Positions 18,958-29,876 of a DNA stretch of 64,000 bases are shown piece by piece. Position numbers and translations under genes: made by a program. The DNA lies in the NCBI GenBank assembly GCA_016744695.1, contig JADGDV010000012.1, positions 1 through 64,000 of the forward strand. Direction: 5' to 3'. The notes below the pieces were generated by a model. That model was not told the DNA's origin and searched no databases. It saw only the letters and a program-made list of their open reading frames with translations. The stretch is from Hahellaceae bacterium (GTDB lineage Bacteria; Pseudomonadota; Gammaproteobacteria; Pseudomonadales; Oleiphilaceae). The first letter of the stretch is position 1; each line of letters starts with the position of its first letter.

Positions 18958-20019
18958 TTAGTCTGGATACTTCGCCGCTATTTCCTGAAACGTATCTTCC
19001 AGCACCAAAAAAGCATCAATAATATCAGGGTCAAAGTGTGTTCCTTTTCCCTGCAACAAATAATCTTTGGCATATTCATGACTGAAAGGCGCCTTGTAAC
19101 AACGCTTGCAAACTAATGCATCATAGACATCAGCAACCGCCATGAGCCGACCCGACAGAGGTATGTCATCACCTTTAAGTTGTCTTGGATAACCTGTGCC
19201 ATCCCACTTTTCATGATGCGTATAAGCAATTTCAGCCGCTGAATTTAAAAATGAATTGTCACCTAGCATCTCGGTAACCGACTCAATGGCTTCTTTACCT
19301 AAACGCGCATGCCCCTTCATCGTATTAAATTCACTTTCAGTGAGGTGTGAAGGTTTAAGCAGAATATAATCAGGAACCCCCACTTTACCTACATCATGTA
19401 GAGGGGCAGACTTATACCAACGAATGATCGTTTCATCATCTAGGCTATTCTTGTACTTATCTATTTTTTTCAAATGCTTGGCGAGCGCCAACAAATAATG
19501 CTGAGTACGAAGGATATGACGACCTGTTTCATTATCTCTAGTTTCTGCCAGAGATGCTAAACACAAGATGGTGGCATCCTGAGTCAATGCTAATTCTTTC
19601 GTTCTGGAATCGACCAACTCTTCGAGGTGATCCATAATATTTTTTAACGATAGATGGGTATGTATACGTGCCAAAACAATGGAAGGAGAAAAGGGCTTAG
19701 TAATATAATCTACGGCTCCCAACTCTAAGCCCTTTGTTTCATCCTCATCTTCACTCTTTGCGGTAACAAAGATAATAGGAATGCTGGCCGTTTTTTCATC
19801 TGCCTTTAATTGTCGACAGACTTCATAACCATCCATTTCGGGCATCATAATATCAAGTAAGATAATATCAGGCTTCGTTGTTTGTGCGATTTTTATGGCT
19901 CGCTTACCACTGGTCGCTGCTTTAATCTGGTATTCATCGTGCAGTAGCTCATCCAACACATCAATATTTTCTGGTGTGTCATCAACAATCAAAATGGTTT
20001 TCATCTTTGAATTCAACAT
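18958..20019 (-). CDS. Response regulator with HD-GYP c-di-GMP phosphodiesterase output
   Basis: A 353-residue RpfG-like protein. The N-terminal receiver domain has DDTPENIDVL, the phospho-acceptor Asp in IILLDIMMPEMDG and the KPFS lysine. The C-terminal HD-GYP domain carries HDVGKVGVPD, KGHARLG, HHEKWDGTGYP, VADVYDAL and HFDPDI, so the metal-binding and GYP motifs are intact. It is expected to degrade cyclic di-GMP when phosphorylated. The gene starts 9 bp after the stop of the hybrid histidine kinase on the same strand, so the two form a kinase/regulator operon, and the kinase's phosphorelay probably feeds this receiver. Confidence 0.93.
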   Translation of the reverse strand: MLNSKMKTILIVDDTPENIDVLDELLHDEYQIKAATSGKRAIKIAQTTKPDIILLDIMMPEMDGYEVCRQLKADEKTASIPIIFVTAKSEDEDETKGLELGAVDYITKPFSPSIVLARIHTHLSLKNIMDHLEELVDSRTKELALTQDATILCLASLAETRDNETGRHILRTQHYLLALAKHLKKIDKYKNSLDDETIIRWYKSAPLHDVGKVGVPDYILLKPSHLTESEFNTMKGHARLGKEAIESVTEMLGDNSFLNSAAEIAYTHHEKWDGTGYPRQLKGDDIPLSGRLMAVADVYDALVCKRCYKAPFSHEYAKDYLLQGKGTHFDPDIIDAFLVLEDTFQEIAAKYPD

Positions 20020-20028
20020 TTTGCTACT

Positions 20029-23000
20029 TCAAACCTCACTTGATAATCCATCAAACTTCAGGCGTATATTTTGAAGACGCACTAACGCTTCTTCAAAATC
20101 ATAATTTGTCACATATTTTTCAAGATCAATCATGTCTGGCAAACTGATTAGCCTGTTATTACATGCTTTAAGCTCTTTAAAGCAGCGCATTGCAGCCGTA
20201 TCATCATCTTGTAAAAGTGTAGTCAACTTATCCAAAATTTCAGTTACTTTACCCTGATCTTTCGTTGAAACAGACACGGATGCAGATAAAGCAGGTCGTT
20301 CAAGGTTTGTAATATAATCAACTAACGGCATCATCTGCTTAACCAGTTCAGCTAACTTCGTTTGAATTTCAACGTTAGCTTCAGGCAAGTTTTTGAGAGC
20401 ACTCTCTAAACTCTGTGCTTCCTGATAAACACTCTCAGCACCTAATGTTCCGGCATTGCCTTTTAGAGTATGAGTCAGCCTAAGTGCAGGCTCATTGTCA
20501 CCGTTTAAAAAGAGTTCATTAAACTTACCTTCAAAAGACAACGCTTTATTTCGGAACTTAAGTAATAAGTTCCGGTAGAGCACTTCATTACCAGACACAT
20601 GAGCAAGCCCCGATTCGGTATTAAGTCCGGCCAGTCCATGAAACACGTTATTATCCTTTGAGTTACCTCGAGCACCAGACACTTTTACCAACGGCACTTC
20701 CACAGCCTTACCTACCCACTGTTTCAAAACACTATATAGCTGTTTAGGATCTATAGGCTTAGAAATATAGTCATTCATTCCTGCTGCTAAGCATTTCTCA
20801 CGATCTCCCTTCAGAGCATTGGCGGTCATTGCTATAATCGGCAGCTGTTTAAAAGACGGGATCTCCCTAATTTTACGTGTTGCCTCGTAGCCATCCATTA
20901 CAGGCATTTGAGCATCCATTAAAACGGCATCATAATGCGTTTTTTCAACAGAAGATAAGGCTTCCTCGCCATTGTTAGCCAGGTCGACATTTATTCCTAC
21001 AATATCCAGTAATTCCTGTGCGACCAACTGGTTCAAATCATTATCTTCAACGAGCAAAACATGTGTATCAGAAAAAGACAACGTCATGTCCTTAGACGCA
21101 GCATTCTTTTTATTGGTATCATCAATGTCCCCACCTTGAATTAGCCTAACCGCATTAACCAAGGTATTAAAAAGTACCGATGCGCCTACAGGCTTTAACA
21201 AGAACCCATTGAGAGGCACTTCTTCAGCCTGTTTCATTACATCTTCCCGACCATAAGCCGTTACCATAATAATGACAGGTATATTTTTAAGGCCTGCCTT
21301 ATACTTAATATAGCGAGAGGCTTCTATCCCGTCAGTATCAGGCATTGACCAATCCATTAGCACTAAATCAAACGGGGCATCATTATCGGCTTCTTTCAAT
21401 ATTTCATAAGCCTCAGAGGCTGATGCAACACGGCTGACAGACAATAGAAAACTAGAAAGAATTTCCGCGAGGGTATCTCTGGCAGATTCATTATCATCAA
21501 CAACCAACACCCGTAAACTTTGTACATCAGGTGAAATAAATCGTGATTTTGGCTTAATTTTGTCTTGCACCTTAAGTTGCGCCGTAAAATAAAAGGTGCT
21601 TCCGACGTTAAGCTCGCTGTTTACGCTAATTTCCCCCTGCATAATGTTTACAAGGCGCTTACAAATAGTTAGCCCAAGCCCTGTGCCCCCGTACTTTCGT
21701 GTAGTAGAGCCATCTGCCTGAGTAAACGCTTGAAAAAGTTTATCTTGTTGCTCCTGACTTAAGCCTATCCCTGTGTCTCTAACAGAAAATTGAAGTACCG
21801 TTTGCAGATCATCACCCGGTTTAGCGTCTATAGGCCTAGATTCTACGCTACTCACAGAAACAACCACTTCGCCACTCTCGGTAAATTTAATTGCATTTTG
21901 ACACAAGTTCAAAAGCACTTGCCCGAGACGAAGAGGGTCCCCTATAAGCTGGGTTTTAACCTCTTTATCCACATGAAATACAAACTCCAAGCCTTTTTCC
22001 TGAGCCTTCACCGCTGCGAGAGCCGACAGATGCTCAAGTACATCACCCAACTCAAACTCAACAGACTCAAACTCCAATTTACCTGCTTCGATTTTCGAAA
22101 AATCCAAAATATCATTAATGATATGCAACAGATTCTTAGACGCTAAATCTATTTTATTAAGATAGCCCGCCTGCTTATTGGTAAGCTCTGTCTGTAAAGA
22201 CAGGTGCAACATACCGAGAATAGCATTCAGTGGAGTACGAATTTCATGGCTCATATTCGCTAAAAACTCACTTTTAGCCTTATTTGCCTCTTCCGCCTGT
22301 GTTTGCGCATGCTTCATGTTTTCTTCCGCTTTTTTGCGCTCACTTACCTCACGTTGCAACTCATTGTTGGTGTTTTGTAGCTCTGCCGTACGCTCATCAA
22401 CACGCTGCTCCAGTTCAGCATTCAGCTGTGATAGTTTTTCTTCTGCCTTAATTCTGCCGGTTAACGTCTTTGCTATTTCCGCTATGTAGGTATTCATAGT
22501 GAGAATTAAAAGACCAATTTCATCCGTCAAATGGCTTTTTAAGAGAGGAACACCTTTAGTGGTAGGGTTATCTGGCTGAAGCTTTTTAATATGCTCCGTA
22601 ACCATCGATATAGGCTTTCCAACCTGAGCATAAAATACATACAAAAGTAGCAGTACCATCCCCAGAATGCCCAACATACCCGAAATAATACTAAACAATA
22701 GTTGGTCCAGAAAGGGCGCGTAAGCAAGAGCTCGATTAACCTTAATATGAAGTTTACCCAAAGCCATACTTTGCGAATCAAGACTTATAGAGAACTCTTC
22801 TAAGGGTTTATCTATAAAGGGTTTAAGCACCCCAATAGAAACAAATCGTTCTTCCATTTTATGGGATGAGAAAATACCGCCGTATTCATCAACGATCCAC
22901 GCTTCAATAACATAGTCCGATTCAAATAATCCTTTGAGCAAATCTTTTGATAAGTCATTATCCAGTGAGTAAGTAGCTTTAGAAACAGGTCGTTCTGCCA

Positions 23001-23166
23001 CTTTAAGCATCACATTAACCGCACTTCTTAAATCCTTTTCGGTACGATTAAAGTCTGAAACGAATTGAATAGTCGATAATATAATACCGAGTACCAAGGC
23101 AACAACAATGAACGCCACACCCATTTTAAAAGAGATACGGTCTTTTATCGAAAGTCTCGTGTTCAT
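20029..23166 (-). CDS. Hybrid sensor histidine kinase (HAMP-HisKA-HATPase-REC-REC-Hpt)
   Basis: A 1045-residue inner-membrane kinase of BarA/TorS-like architecture. TM1 is near 16-34, a ~120-residue periplasmic sensor follows, then TM2 near 165-190, a HAMP linker and coiled coil. HisKA ([20 protein letters not shown], His about 310), HATPase ([13 protein letters not shown]), REC1 (DDNESARD, phospho-Asp in [12 protein letters not shown]), REC2 (EDNDLNQL, phospho-Asp in [12 protein letters not shown]) and a C-terminal Hpt domain ([13 protein letters not shown], His about 897) complete it. It should autophosphorylate and relay through its own Hpt to the HD-GYP regulator directly downstream. The signal sensed is unknown. 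Confidence 0.94.
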   Translation of the reverse strand: MNTRLSIKDRISFKMGVAFIVVALVLGIILSTIQFVSDFNRTEKDLRSAVNVMLKVAERPVSKATYSLDNDLSKDLLKGLFESDYVIEAWIVDEYGGIFSSHKMEERFVSIGVLKPFIDKPLEEFSISLDSQSMALGKLHIKVNRALAYAPFLDQLLFSIISGMLGILGMVLLLLYVFYAQVGKPISMVTEHIKKLQPDNPTTKGVPLLKSHLTDEIGLLILTMNTYIAEIAKTLTGRIKAEEKLSQLNAELEQRVDERTAELQNTNNELQREVSERKKAEENMKHAQTQAEEANKAKSEFLANMSHEIRTPLNAILGMLHLSLQTELTNKQAGYLNKIDLASKNLLHIINDILDFSKIEAGKLEFESVEFELGDVLEHLSALAAVKAQEKGLEFVFHVDKEVKTQLIGDPLRLGQVLLNLCQNAIKFTESGEVVVSVSSVESRPIDAKPGDDLQTVLQFSVRDTGIGLSQEQQDKLFQAFTQADGSTTRKYGGTGLGLTICKRLVNIMQGEISVNSELNVGSTFYFTAQLKVQDKIKPKSRFISPDVQSLRVLVVDDNESARDTLAEILSSFLLSVSRVASASEAYEILKEADNDAPFDLVLMDWSMPDTDGIEASRYIKYKAGLKNIPVIIMVTAYGREDVMKQAEEVPLNGFLLKPVGASVLFNTLVNAVRLIQGGDIDDTNKKNAASKDMTLSFSDTHVLLVEDNDLNQLVAQELLDIVGINVDLANNGEEALSSVEKTHYDAVLMDAQMPVMDGYEATRKIREIPSFKQLPIIAMTANALKGDREKCLAAGMNDYISKPIDPKQLYSVLKQWVGKAVEVPLVKVSGARGNSKDNNVFHGLAGLNTESGLAHVSGNEVLYRNLLLKFRNKALSFEGKFNELFLNGDNEPALRLTHTLKGNAGTLGAESVYQEAQSLESALKNLPEANVEIQTKLAELVKQMMPLVDYITNLERPALSASVSVSTKDQGKVTEILDKLTTLLQDDDTAAMRCFKELKACNNRLISLPDMIDLEKYVTNYDFEEALVRLQNIRLKFDGLSSEV

Positions 23167-23319
23167 TTAGTTACCCAGTTTAAAGTCATAAACATCTATT
23201 AGTGTAGTTAACTTTCAACGTAAGCCCACGTCTGCAAATATACTTATTTGATCTTTTTCTGATAGAGTTGCCATATTCATTTTAAAACTCAATTTTACTC
23301 CTAAATATAAGGTGTACAG

Positions 23320-24984
23320 ATGCTCAAATATCTCAAATTAGTGATGATAAGTGTATCGCTGCTTTTTTTTGTAACAAGCCCTGCTTCTGCTTTAACAAAA
23401 CAAGAAGTACAGCAACTGTTGCAACAAATAGAGATATCTCAAAAAGAAATTACATATTATAAAAATAGCTTTAACAAACTAGAGGGGGAAGAACACACCT
23501 TGGCCGCCTTACAGTTTTTAACACGAGAGCAGGCCTTACGTGAGCTATTAGATCGACTTGTCGGTCACCTCATCAATAATACAGCCAAGTCATCCGAAAT
23601 CGAAACGCTGAACAAACACGTTTTAGAACTTCTGCATAAACAATCAACCGTAATCAAAGAAGAGATTGTGTTAATTGAGACTTTTATCAAACAGGCATCA
23701 GAAAAGCAGAAAGAAAACACCACAACCATCGATATAATGATGAACAATCAGGTTCTAGAAAATGCCATTCGATTACTCGATGAGCATATGGAAGCCTTAT
23801 ATAACAATTCAGTCCATTTAAAATCATTAGCTCAAGACCCAGAAAAAGATCTGATCTATTTAGATCAGTTACTCGATACCTACACCATTAAATCAGCCGG
23901 CCAATTAGAACTGAATATAAACGCGCTAGGTGATATTGCCTCTTTACTAAGCTTCGCACCCGAAGATACAAAAGTTGAGTTAGCATCAAAAGCAAAAATT
24001 TTAGAGTATAAAAAATCAAAGATTGCCGAAAGTCTTTCTCGGCGCATTGCACTAATGGATTTACGCGGTTTAAATACCACCAGTTTTTATCACATATTAT
24101 TAACCGCAACCGGCCAAGTATCAGGTGATATATTTAATACTGAAGTTGCCTTCGACCTTATGCAACGTAGCTCAGAAGCTATGAAATTATGGTTAATGAA
24201 AAATGGCATTGACCTAGTATGGAAGTTCCTCCTGTTTACGGCCATTATTCTATTATTTAGAGCCTTATCAAAGCTATCAACAAGAGTAATTGGCTCTACT
24301 TTAGAGAAATCAAACCTACAACTATCCAGCTTACTGAAAGAATTTTTTACCTCTATTGCATCTAAAATAGTCATGTTAATCGGTATACTTATTGCGTTAT
24401 CACAGCTAGGTATACAAGTAACTCCGTTATTAGCAGGCTTAGGCATGGTCGGCTTTATTGTTGGCTTTGCACTTCAAGATACCCTATCTAATTTTGCTTC
24501 GGGTTTAATGATATTAATCTATCGTCCTTTTGATGAAGGCGATTTAATTGAAGCCGCTGGCGCAAGAGGTACTGTATCTCACTTAAGTTTGGTATCGACC
24601 ACAATTCTTACCTTAGATAACCAAAACCTGATATTACCCAATTCAAAAATATGGGGAGATGTTATTCGTAATGTTACAGCTCAAACAGAACGCAGAGTAG
24701 ATCTCGTATTTGGTATAGGCTACAGCGATGATATCCCTAAAGCCGAAAGAGTATTGGCAGACATTCTCGAATCACACAAATTAGTGCTAAAAAGCCCCGC
24801 GCCTATGGTTAAATTACACACATTGAATGAATCATCCGTTGATTTTATCGTTAGACCTTGGGTAAAAACAGAAGACTACTGGAATGTTCATTGGGACGTA
24901 ACCCGAGCCGTTAAACAACGTTTTGATGAAGAAAATATCTCCATCCCTTTCCCTCAACGAGATATTCATGTTCATAATACGTAA
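23320..24984 (+). CDS. MscS-family mechanosensitive channel with large periplasmic N-domain
   Basis: A 554-residue protein. A signal peptide (VMISVSLLFFVTSPASALT) precedes about 260 residues of helical, probably periplasmic sequence rich in Glu/Lys. Membrane helices start near 307. The pore helix GLGMVGFIVGFALQDTLSNF leads into the beta domain (YRPFDEGDLIEAAGARGTV, LPNSKIWGDVIRN) and a short alpha/beta C-terminus. These match the MscS pore and vestibule. It releases solutes on hypo-osmotic shock. The enlarged N-terminus recalls MscK/YbdG-like variants that may be regulated by ligands or envelope state. It is divergent from the hybrid kinase and 79 bp upstream of cti, with a hairpin between. 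Confidence 0.92.
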   Translation: MLKYLKLVMISVSLLFFVTSPASALTKQEVQQLLQQIEISQKEITYYKNSFNKLEGEEHTLAALQFLTREQALRELLDRLVGHLINNTAKSSEIETLNKHVLELLHKQSTVIKEEIVLIETFIKQASEKQKENTTTIDIMMNNQVLENAIRLLDEHMEALYNNSVHLKSLAQDPEKDLIYLDQLLDTYTIKSAGQLELNINALGDIASLLSFAPEDTKVELASKAKILEYKKSKIAESLSRRIALMDLRGLNTTSFYHILLTATGQVSGDIFNTEVAFDLMQRSSEAMKLWLMKNGIDLVWKFLLFTAIILLFRALSKLSTRVIGSTLEKSNLQLSSLLKEFFTSIASKIVMLIGILIALSQLGIQVTPLLAGLGMVGFIVGFALQDTLSNFASGLMILIYRPFDEGDLIEAAGARGTVSHLSLVSTTILTLDNQNLILPNSKIWGDVIRNVTAQTERRVDLVFGIGYSDDIPKAERVLADILESHKLVLKSPAPMVKLHTLNESSVDFIVRPWVKTEDYWNVHWDVTRAVKQRFDEENISIPFPQRDIHVHNT

Positions 24985-25001
24985 ATTTAAACGCTGGCAA
25001 A

Positions 25002-25037
25002 CAGGCATTAAGCAGAATATAATCTGTCTAATGCCTG
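25002..25037 (+). terminator. Hairpin between mscS-type gene and cti
   Basis: CAGGCATTA (25002-25010) pairs with TAATGCCTG (25029-25037), and a partly paired inner CAGA/TCTG extends the stem. No long T run follows, so it may terminate weakly or only shield the mRNA end; some read-through into cti is possible. Confidence 0.45.
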
Positions 25038-25063
25038 CATAATCAATGTTATAGGACGTATTT

Positions 25064-27427
25064 ATGATCATCCGTTTTGCAACACTCATTACTTTAATAC
25101 TACTCATCTACGGCTGCTCTGCTCCCGCACCAACCCCTATAGCGATAGAACAAAGTACCACGCCGGTGCACTTCCTCTCTGACGTTAAGCCTATTCTTGA
25201 TCAACGCTGTGTTGCCTGCCACTCTTGTTACAACGCCGCCTGCCAAGCAAAATTTAGTTCCTATGAAGGCATAGACCGCGGGGCAACTAAAATCAAAGTG
25301 TATGATGCCACCCGATTCAGCCCTATTGAGCCAACCCGCCTATTTCAAGACGCTAAAACAACAGAAGAGTGGCGTGCAAAAGGTTTCTACTCACTCACAC
25401 AAAATAGTGAAAATACGGATTGGCAAAACAACGACATTCTTTCACATCTACTAAACCACAAAATGAAAAACCCTGAGGCTGTAGGCTCTTACGACCCGGA
25501 GCATGAATCATTAATATGCCCCAAAGATGGTAACGAGTTAGGTGAGTACTTTGATAAAAAACCAAACCATGGCATGCCTTACGGCTTTCCGGCACTAGAA
25601 AATAAAGAATACATAACACTCATGCAATGGCTATCTCAAGGAGCCAAGGGCCCTAATGCAGAAGAACAAAAACAGCTCACAAGCCCCTCAATACAAGCTC
25701 AGAAAAAAATAAACAAATGGGAGCGATTTTTTAATCAAGCAGATCCAAAGCACACAGTCAGTGCACGTTACTTATATGAGCATCTTTACTTAGCCCATTT
25801 AAACTTTAAAGCATCACCTAGTGAGTTTTACTCTTTGGTACGCTCAAGAACAGCGGCACCTGAAGCCATAGATGAAATAGTGACTACACGCCCCTTTGAT
25901 GACCCACAAACAAAACGTGTTTATTATCGGTTCAAAAAAATTCACTCCACCATTGTTCATAAAACTCATATGGTCGTAGAGCTAGACGACACAAAGCTAT
26001 CGAGAATAAATACTCAATTTATTGAAACAAAATGGGATGAAACCCCTCATTTTATTGAGTACAGCACTAAAGCAAGTGCTAACCCTTTTGTTGTTTTTTC
26101 TCAGATACCAACACGCACCCGTTATCAGTTTTTATTAGATAATAGTCATTACATTATTATGACCTTTATTCGTGGGCCGGTTTGCAGAGGGCAAATGGCA
26201 CTCAATGTTATTCATGACCACTTTTGGGTAATGTTCCAAGATCCAGACTACGATTTATCGATACAACAACCTAACTTTTTGTTACAACAAACCGAGAATT
26301 TAGTCACGCCAATAGAAAATATAGACCTCTCTCTATTGAGAGTGTTTTCTAATGATTATTTAAAAAAATATGAGGCATATGTAAAGGCCAAAGCCAATAC
26401 CTTTCGTACAACATATCCTGATGGCCTTGGTTATGAAGCGATTTGGAAGGGCGAGCAAGCCAACGACGCTCCCATGCTAACTATATATCGCCACTTCAAT
26501 AGCGCCTCAGTTCATAAAGGTGTTCTTGGGGAGATGCCTCGTACATTATGGGTCATCGATTACCCACACCTAGAGCGCATTTATTACTCATTAGTCGCAG
26601 GGTATGACGTATTCGGCAATGTTTCTCACCAAACAAATGTCAGACGGTATATGGATTTTTTACGAATAGAGGGCGAAGCCAACTTTTTAACCTATATGCC
26701 TAAAGAAAATCGCTTACCCATGTTTAAATCTTGGTACGTAGGTGATTCAGATATACAAAAACTAAATGATAAGCGGACAAGCGACTACGGCCCTAGCGGC
26801 GTAAAGTACAAAACAGATCACCCAAAATCAGAGTTTGTTGAAACCCTTATCAAAGATCATATTTTACCGTCAACCAACGTGGAATTTGATGAAATAAATT
26901 ACTTTAGTCCTAATGAAAAACCACCTGAAATACCCACAGAGCTAACGAGTGCTAAAGCCATTAAAGAAGCATTAAGGTCATTAACGGTTCCACAAACCGG
27001 GTTTTTAAACTATGCCACTGATTTTGGTATTAATGTTATTCATATACGAGTAACGGGGCTGGATGGAAAAGACCACATTTGGACCATGGTTGTTAATCGC
27101 TGGCATGATAATGTGTATTCTATGTTTACAGAAGAAAGTACCTTAAACCCAGATAAAGACACCATCGACTTTCTGCCAGGTTCAGTAAGCTCATACCCTA
27201 ACCTTTTTGTTGAGCTTCAATTTCATGAACTAACTGACTTTCTCGACTTAATTAAGAACTACGATGGCAGTGACGTCTATAACGCGAAAGCAATGCGTTA
27301 TTTTGTTTCACGTTCAGACCCTGATTTTTGGAACGCTTATGATCGATTTCAAGCAGACTTTAATAAGGAAGACCCTGTTCGTGCAGGGCTTTACGATTTA
27401 AATCGCTATTATAGAGAAGCATGGTAG
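25064..27427 (+). CDS. cti: Fatty acid cis/trans isomerase (Cti), haem-containing
   Basis: A 787-residue protein matching Cti of Pseudomonas and Vibrio. Its N-terminus is a lipoprotein-like signal (LILLIYGC), suggesting membrane anchoring on the periplasmic face; characterised Cti enzymes are periplasmic. A cytochrome-c-type haem site CVACH is at residues 49-53, within RCVACHSCYNAACQ. Cti isomerises cis-unsaturated acyl chains of membrane phospholipids to trans without cofactor turnover, rapidly stiffening the membrane under solvent, heat or osmotic shock. It is convergent with the pqi operon and followed by its own terminator. Its setting beside phospholipid transport, phospholipase and desaturase genes fits this role. 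The function is firmly recognised. Confidence 0.95.
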   Translation: MIIRFATLITLILLIYGCSAPAPTPIAIEQSTTPVHFLSDVKPILDQRCVACHSCYNAACQAKFSSYEGIDRGATKIKVYDATRFSPIEPTRLFQDAKTTEEWRAKGFYSLTQNSENTDWQNNDILSHLLNHKMKNPEAVGSYDPEHESLICPKDGNELGEYFDKKPNHGMPYGFPALENKEYITLMQWLSQGAKGPNAEEQKQLTSPSIQAQKKINKWERFFNQADPKHTVSARYLYEHLYLAHLNFKASPSEFYSLVRSRTAAPEAIDEIVTTRPFDDPQTKRVYYRFKKIHSTIVHKTHMVVELDDTKLSRINTQFIETKWDETPHFIEYSTKASANPFVVFSQIPTRTRYQFLLDNSHYIIMTFIRGPVCRGQMALNVIHDHFWVMFQDPDYDLSIQQPNFLLQQTENLVTPIENIDLSLLRVFSNDYLKKYEAYVKAKANTFRTTYPDGLGYEAIWKGEQANDAPMLTIYRHFNSASVHKGVLGEMPRTLWVIDYPHLERIYYSLVAGYDVFGNVSHQTNVRRYMDFLRIEGEANFLTYMPKENRLPMFKSWYVGDSDIQKLNDKRTSDYGPSGVKYKTDHPKSEFVETLIKDHILPSTNVEFDEINYFSPNEKPPEIPTELTSAKAIKEALRSLTVPQTGFLNYATDFGINVIHIRVTGLDGKDHIWTMVVNRWHDNVYSMFTEESTLNPDKDTIDFLPGSVSSYPNLFVELQFHELTDFLDLIKNYDGSDVYNAKAMRYFVSRSDPDFWNAYDRFQADFNKEDPVRAGLYDLNRYYREAW

Positions 27428-27450
27428 GTTGGATCAAAGGAAACTAAACT

Positions 27451-27490
27451 TAACCATCAATATACCTTTCCTCAGGTACATTGATGGTTA
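27451..27490 (+). terminator. Terminator of cti
   Basis: A 17-bp stem (27451-27467 with 27474-27490) has one wobble position and a 6-nt loop, 23 bp after the cti stop. AT-rich sequence follows. It may also serve the convergent pqiB transcript. Confidence 0.7.
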
Positions 27491-27643
27491 GCGTTATTAA
27501 TTCAATACAGCAGCGTATTGTTAACGATCACTAGTAATAAATGAATACACTTTTGCACCTATCACACCCCTACAAACTCTGCGATATTTGCTTTCATTTG
27601 TAATTTCCTTATTGCTTTCAGTTTTAATTATTTTTTGTATCAA

Positions 27644-29242
27644 TTACCGTTTTATAGCCGGGTTCCACTCTAACCACTCATCCTTAACTTCTTCATGTAA
27701 TCTAAAAGTAGCGTCGCTGCCAGCCGGCGCCGGAAGCTCACCAGACTCAGTGCTTGGTGTAGCAAACGATATACCCCCTGCCAAAATTGACTCTATAGAA
27801 TTCGTTCTAATTTTAGCCCCTGAAAACAAACTAAAATCAACACCAATGCCGCTAGCGTTCCAAAACACCGTATTTTCTCTAACCAAAGCCTGATATTCAT
27901 CTTGGATAGTAACCTGAATAAGTACCCGATCAGACTCATCAGCGAGTTCAAAACCAGTAACTTCGCCCACTCTTATGTCACGGAAAAAGATGTTCACCCC
28001 TGGTTTAATTGACCCTAAACGGTCGGAGGTTAAAACAATATCTAACCCTTCTTCTTCAGACTCAAGGTTTGTCGGTGCTTCAAGCAAACCTTCAAACGTC
28101 GTTTGCCTAACCTTACTATCACTAGGCGATACAGTAATATAATGACCGCCAATTAAGGTATCGAGGTTCTTGGTTTCAGCCAAACCCAGTTTAGGAGAAA
28201 CAGCCCAGAATAATGACCCTTTTGTAGCTAACTCACTAGCCGTAGAAGCAATTTTAGCCTCGGCAATCACACCATCCATTTCATTGTTCAGGTACACGTT
28301 CTCAACGGTTCCCACCTGTATGCCTTTATATTTAATTTCTGTGCCTTCAGCTAATCCATCGCCATTACTAAAAAGAAGCTTTATGGCAATGCCGTTGTCA
28401 TTGGCAAGTTCTTCATCCGCATAGAGTTCATAAGTATCGCCATTCACGGCAGCTTTACTTTCATTTTTCACATCAGTAGAAAAAGAGACCCCGCCTACAA
28501 GTATGCTTTTTAATGACTGGGTGTTAATTTTAAAGCCGCCAATACCACCCGTAACTTCCACACCGGATGCATTCCAGAATTTTGTATTCTTTTTCACTAA
28601 ATGGGCATATTCCGGATTAATATAAAGATCTATTTTAATCGTCTCTGCATCGTCTAATAACTTAAAGGTATCAACCATGCCCACTTGAATACGACGGTAG
28701 TAAATGGGCGAGCCCCGTTGTACTGATGCAAGATTTTTGGTTTCAAGTGATATATGGAGCCCTGGGTAGGAATAATCTAAGGGAGGCTTTTCATTCAATG
28801 CGTTGAACTTGAATTTCGGTTTTCCTTCACCCGGAATAAGCGTGATATAGTTACCCGAAATAATGGTATCTAAACCAGATACACCGGCTAAGGAAAGCTC
28901 TGGTTTAACCAACCAAACTTTTGTTTCTTCCTTCAACAAGTAGGCTGATGATTTTTCAAGCTCTGCAACCACTTCAACCCCGCCTTCAGGCAACAACACC
29001 ATACTAGCAACGCTGCCAACCGTGATGCCTTCATAAAGGACCACTGTTTTTCCGGCAATAATACCCGTGCCATCGTCAAACTGAATAGTTACGTCGATCG
29101 GCGCATTTACTACGCCTTTAACCACCAGCCACACACCAATAAGTAGCGCAACAAACGGCAATAACCAAATAGCCGAAATGCCATTCTTTTCTTTTAAAGT
29201 GGCTTCTCCGATATCGTTAGATTCCATGTTATTTTCCTGCAT
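27644..29242 (-). CDS. pqiB: PqiB-like MCE-domain intermembrane transport protein
   Basis: A 532-residue protein with one N-terminal membrane helix (residues ~25-42, AIWLLPFVALLIGVWLVV) and three MCE domains, each opening with an F-D-G-I-GK-V--GI-VG pattern: about 50-140, 165-265 and 290-385, with a related C-terminal repeat near 400-500. Length and three-MCE layout match PqiB (546 aa in E. coli), not the seven-MCE LetB. PqiB hexamers form a tube from inner to outer membrane that is thought to carry lipids. Its start overlaps the upstream PqiA-like gene by 14 bp, so the two are translationally coupled. No PqiC lipoprotein gene follows. Confidence 0.93.
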   Translation of the reverse strand: MQENNMESNDIGEATLKEKNGISAIWLLPFVALLIGVWLVVKGVVNAPIDVTIQFDDGTGIIAGKTVVLYEGITVGSVASMVLLPEGGVEVVAELEKSSAYLLKEETKVWLVKPELSLAGVSGLDTIISGNYITLIPGEGKPKFKFNALNEKPPLDYSYPGLHISLETKNLASVQRGSPIYYRRIQVGMVDTFKLLDDAETIKIDLYINPEYAHLVKKNTKFWNASGVEVTGGIGGFKINTQSLKSILVGGVSFSTDVKNESKAAVNGDTYELYADEELANDNGIAIKLLFSNGDGLAEGTEIKYKGIQVGTVENVYLNNEMDGVIAEAKIASTASELATKGSLFWAVSPKLGLAETKNLDTLIGGHYITVSPSDSKVRQTTFEGLLEAPTNLESEEEGLDIVLTSDRLGSIKPGVNIFFRDIRVGEVTGFELADESDRVLIQVTIQDEYQALVRENTVFWNASGIGVDFSLFSGAKIRTNSIESILAGGISFATPSTESGELPAPAGSDATFRLHEEVKDEWLEWNPAIKR

Positions 29243-29876
29243 TTTTTTTATCCCATATCAAACGACTATCAAAGGTATTGGCAGCGAGCATTGTCATAAC
29301 AATCACGCCACCAAAAGCGGTAGCGCCAGCCCCGCCGGTGATGGTGGCAATATTCCCTAAATCGACCAATGTTACCAAAACTGAAATTACGAACAAATCA
29401 AGCATAGACCAGCGTCCGATAAAATGAACCATACGGTATAATATCGTGCTCTGGCGTAAGCTTAAATCCCAATGGTTCTGAGCCGTTAACAACAGCAACG
29501 TTAACGCCAGCAACTTGATAACAGGTACAAATACACTGGCAATAAACACCACTAAGGCTATGGGGATCATGCCCATTTTTGCTAGTAAAATCACCCCAGA
29601 CATAATCGTATCGGAGCTTTCTTTTCCTAGTGACACAACGGTCATAACAGGGAAAATATTGGCCGGTATCATTAATATCATTGAGGTGATTAACAAAGCC
29701 CACGTACGCGCAAGGCTGTCTGGCTTTCGAAAATGAAGTTCCGTTCCGCAGGTCATGCAACAGGGAGTTGCATGACCTGTGTGCTCACTAAGCTTGTGTA
29801 ATTTCTTACAGTTATGGCACGCAGACAAACCTAAAGACTTGGCAGTGACATGCCCATTAGAAGCAGGTTTAGTCAT
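29229..29876 (-). CDS. pqiA: PqiA-like membrane protein, second half-size copy
   Basis: A 215-residue inner-membrane protein corresponding to one half of a full-length PqiA/LetA. An N-terminal zinc-ribbon-like segment (CHNC, then CCMTCG) is followed by four hydrophobic helices: LLITSMILMIPANIFPVMTV (with the PqiA signature PANIFP), MIPIALVVFIASVFVPVIKL, WSMLDLFVISVLVTLVDL and a last helix near the C-terminus. In E. coli the two halves are fused in one ~417-residue protein. Here they are separate, overlapping genes (8 bp upstream, 14 bp downstream). PqiA-type proteins are the inner-membrane partners of the MCE tunnel. It probably pairs with the upstream copy to rebuild a pseudo-dimer. Confidence 0.9.
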   Translation of the reverse strand: MTKPASNGHVTAKSLGLSACHNCKKLHKLSEHTGHATPCCMTCGTELHFRKPDSLARTWALLITSMILMIPANIFPVMTVVSLGKESSDTIMSGVILLAKMGMIPIALVVFIASVFVPVIKLLALTLLLLTAQNHWDLSLRQSTILYRMVHFIGRWSMLDLFVISVLVTLVDLGNIATITGGAGATAFGGVIVMTMLAANTFDSRLIWDKKNAGK

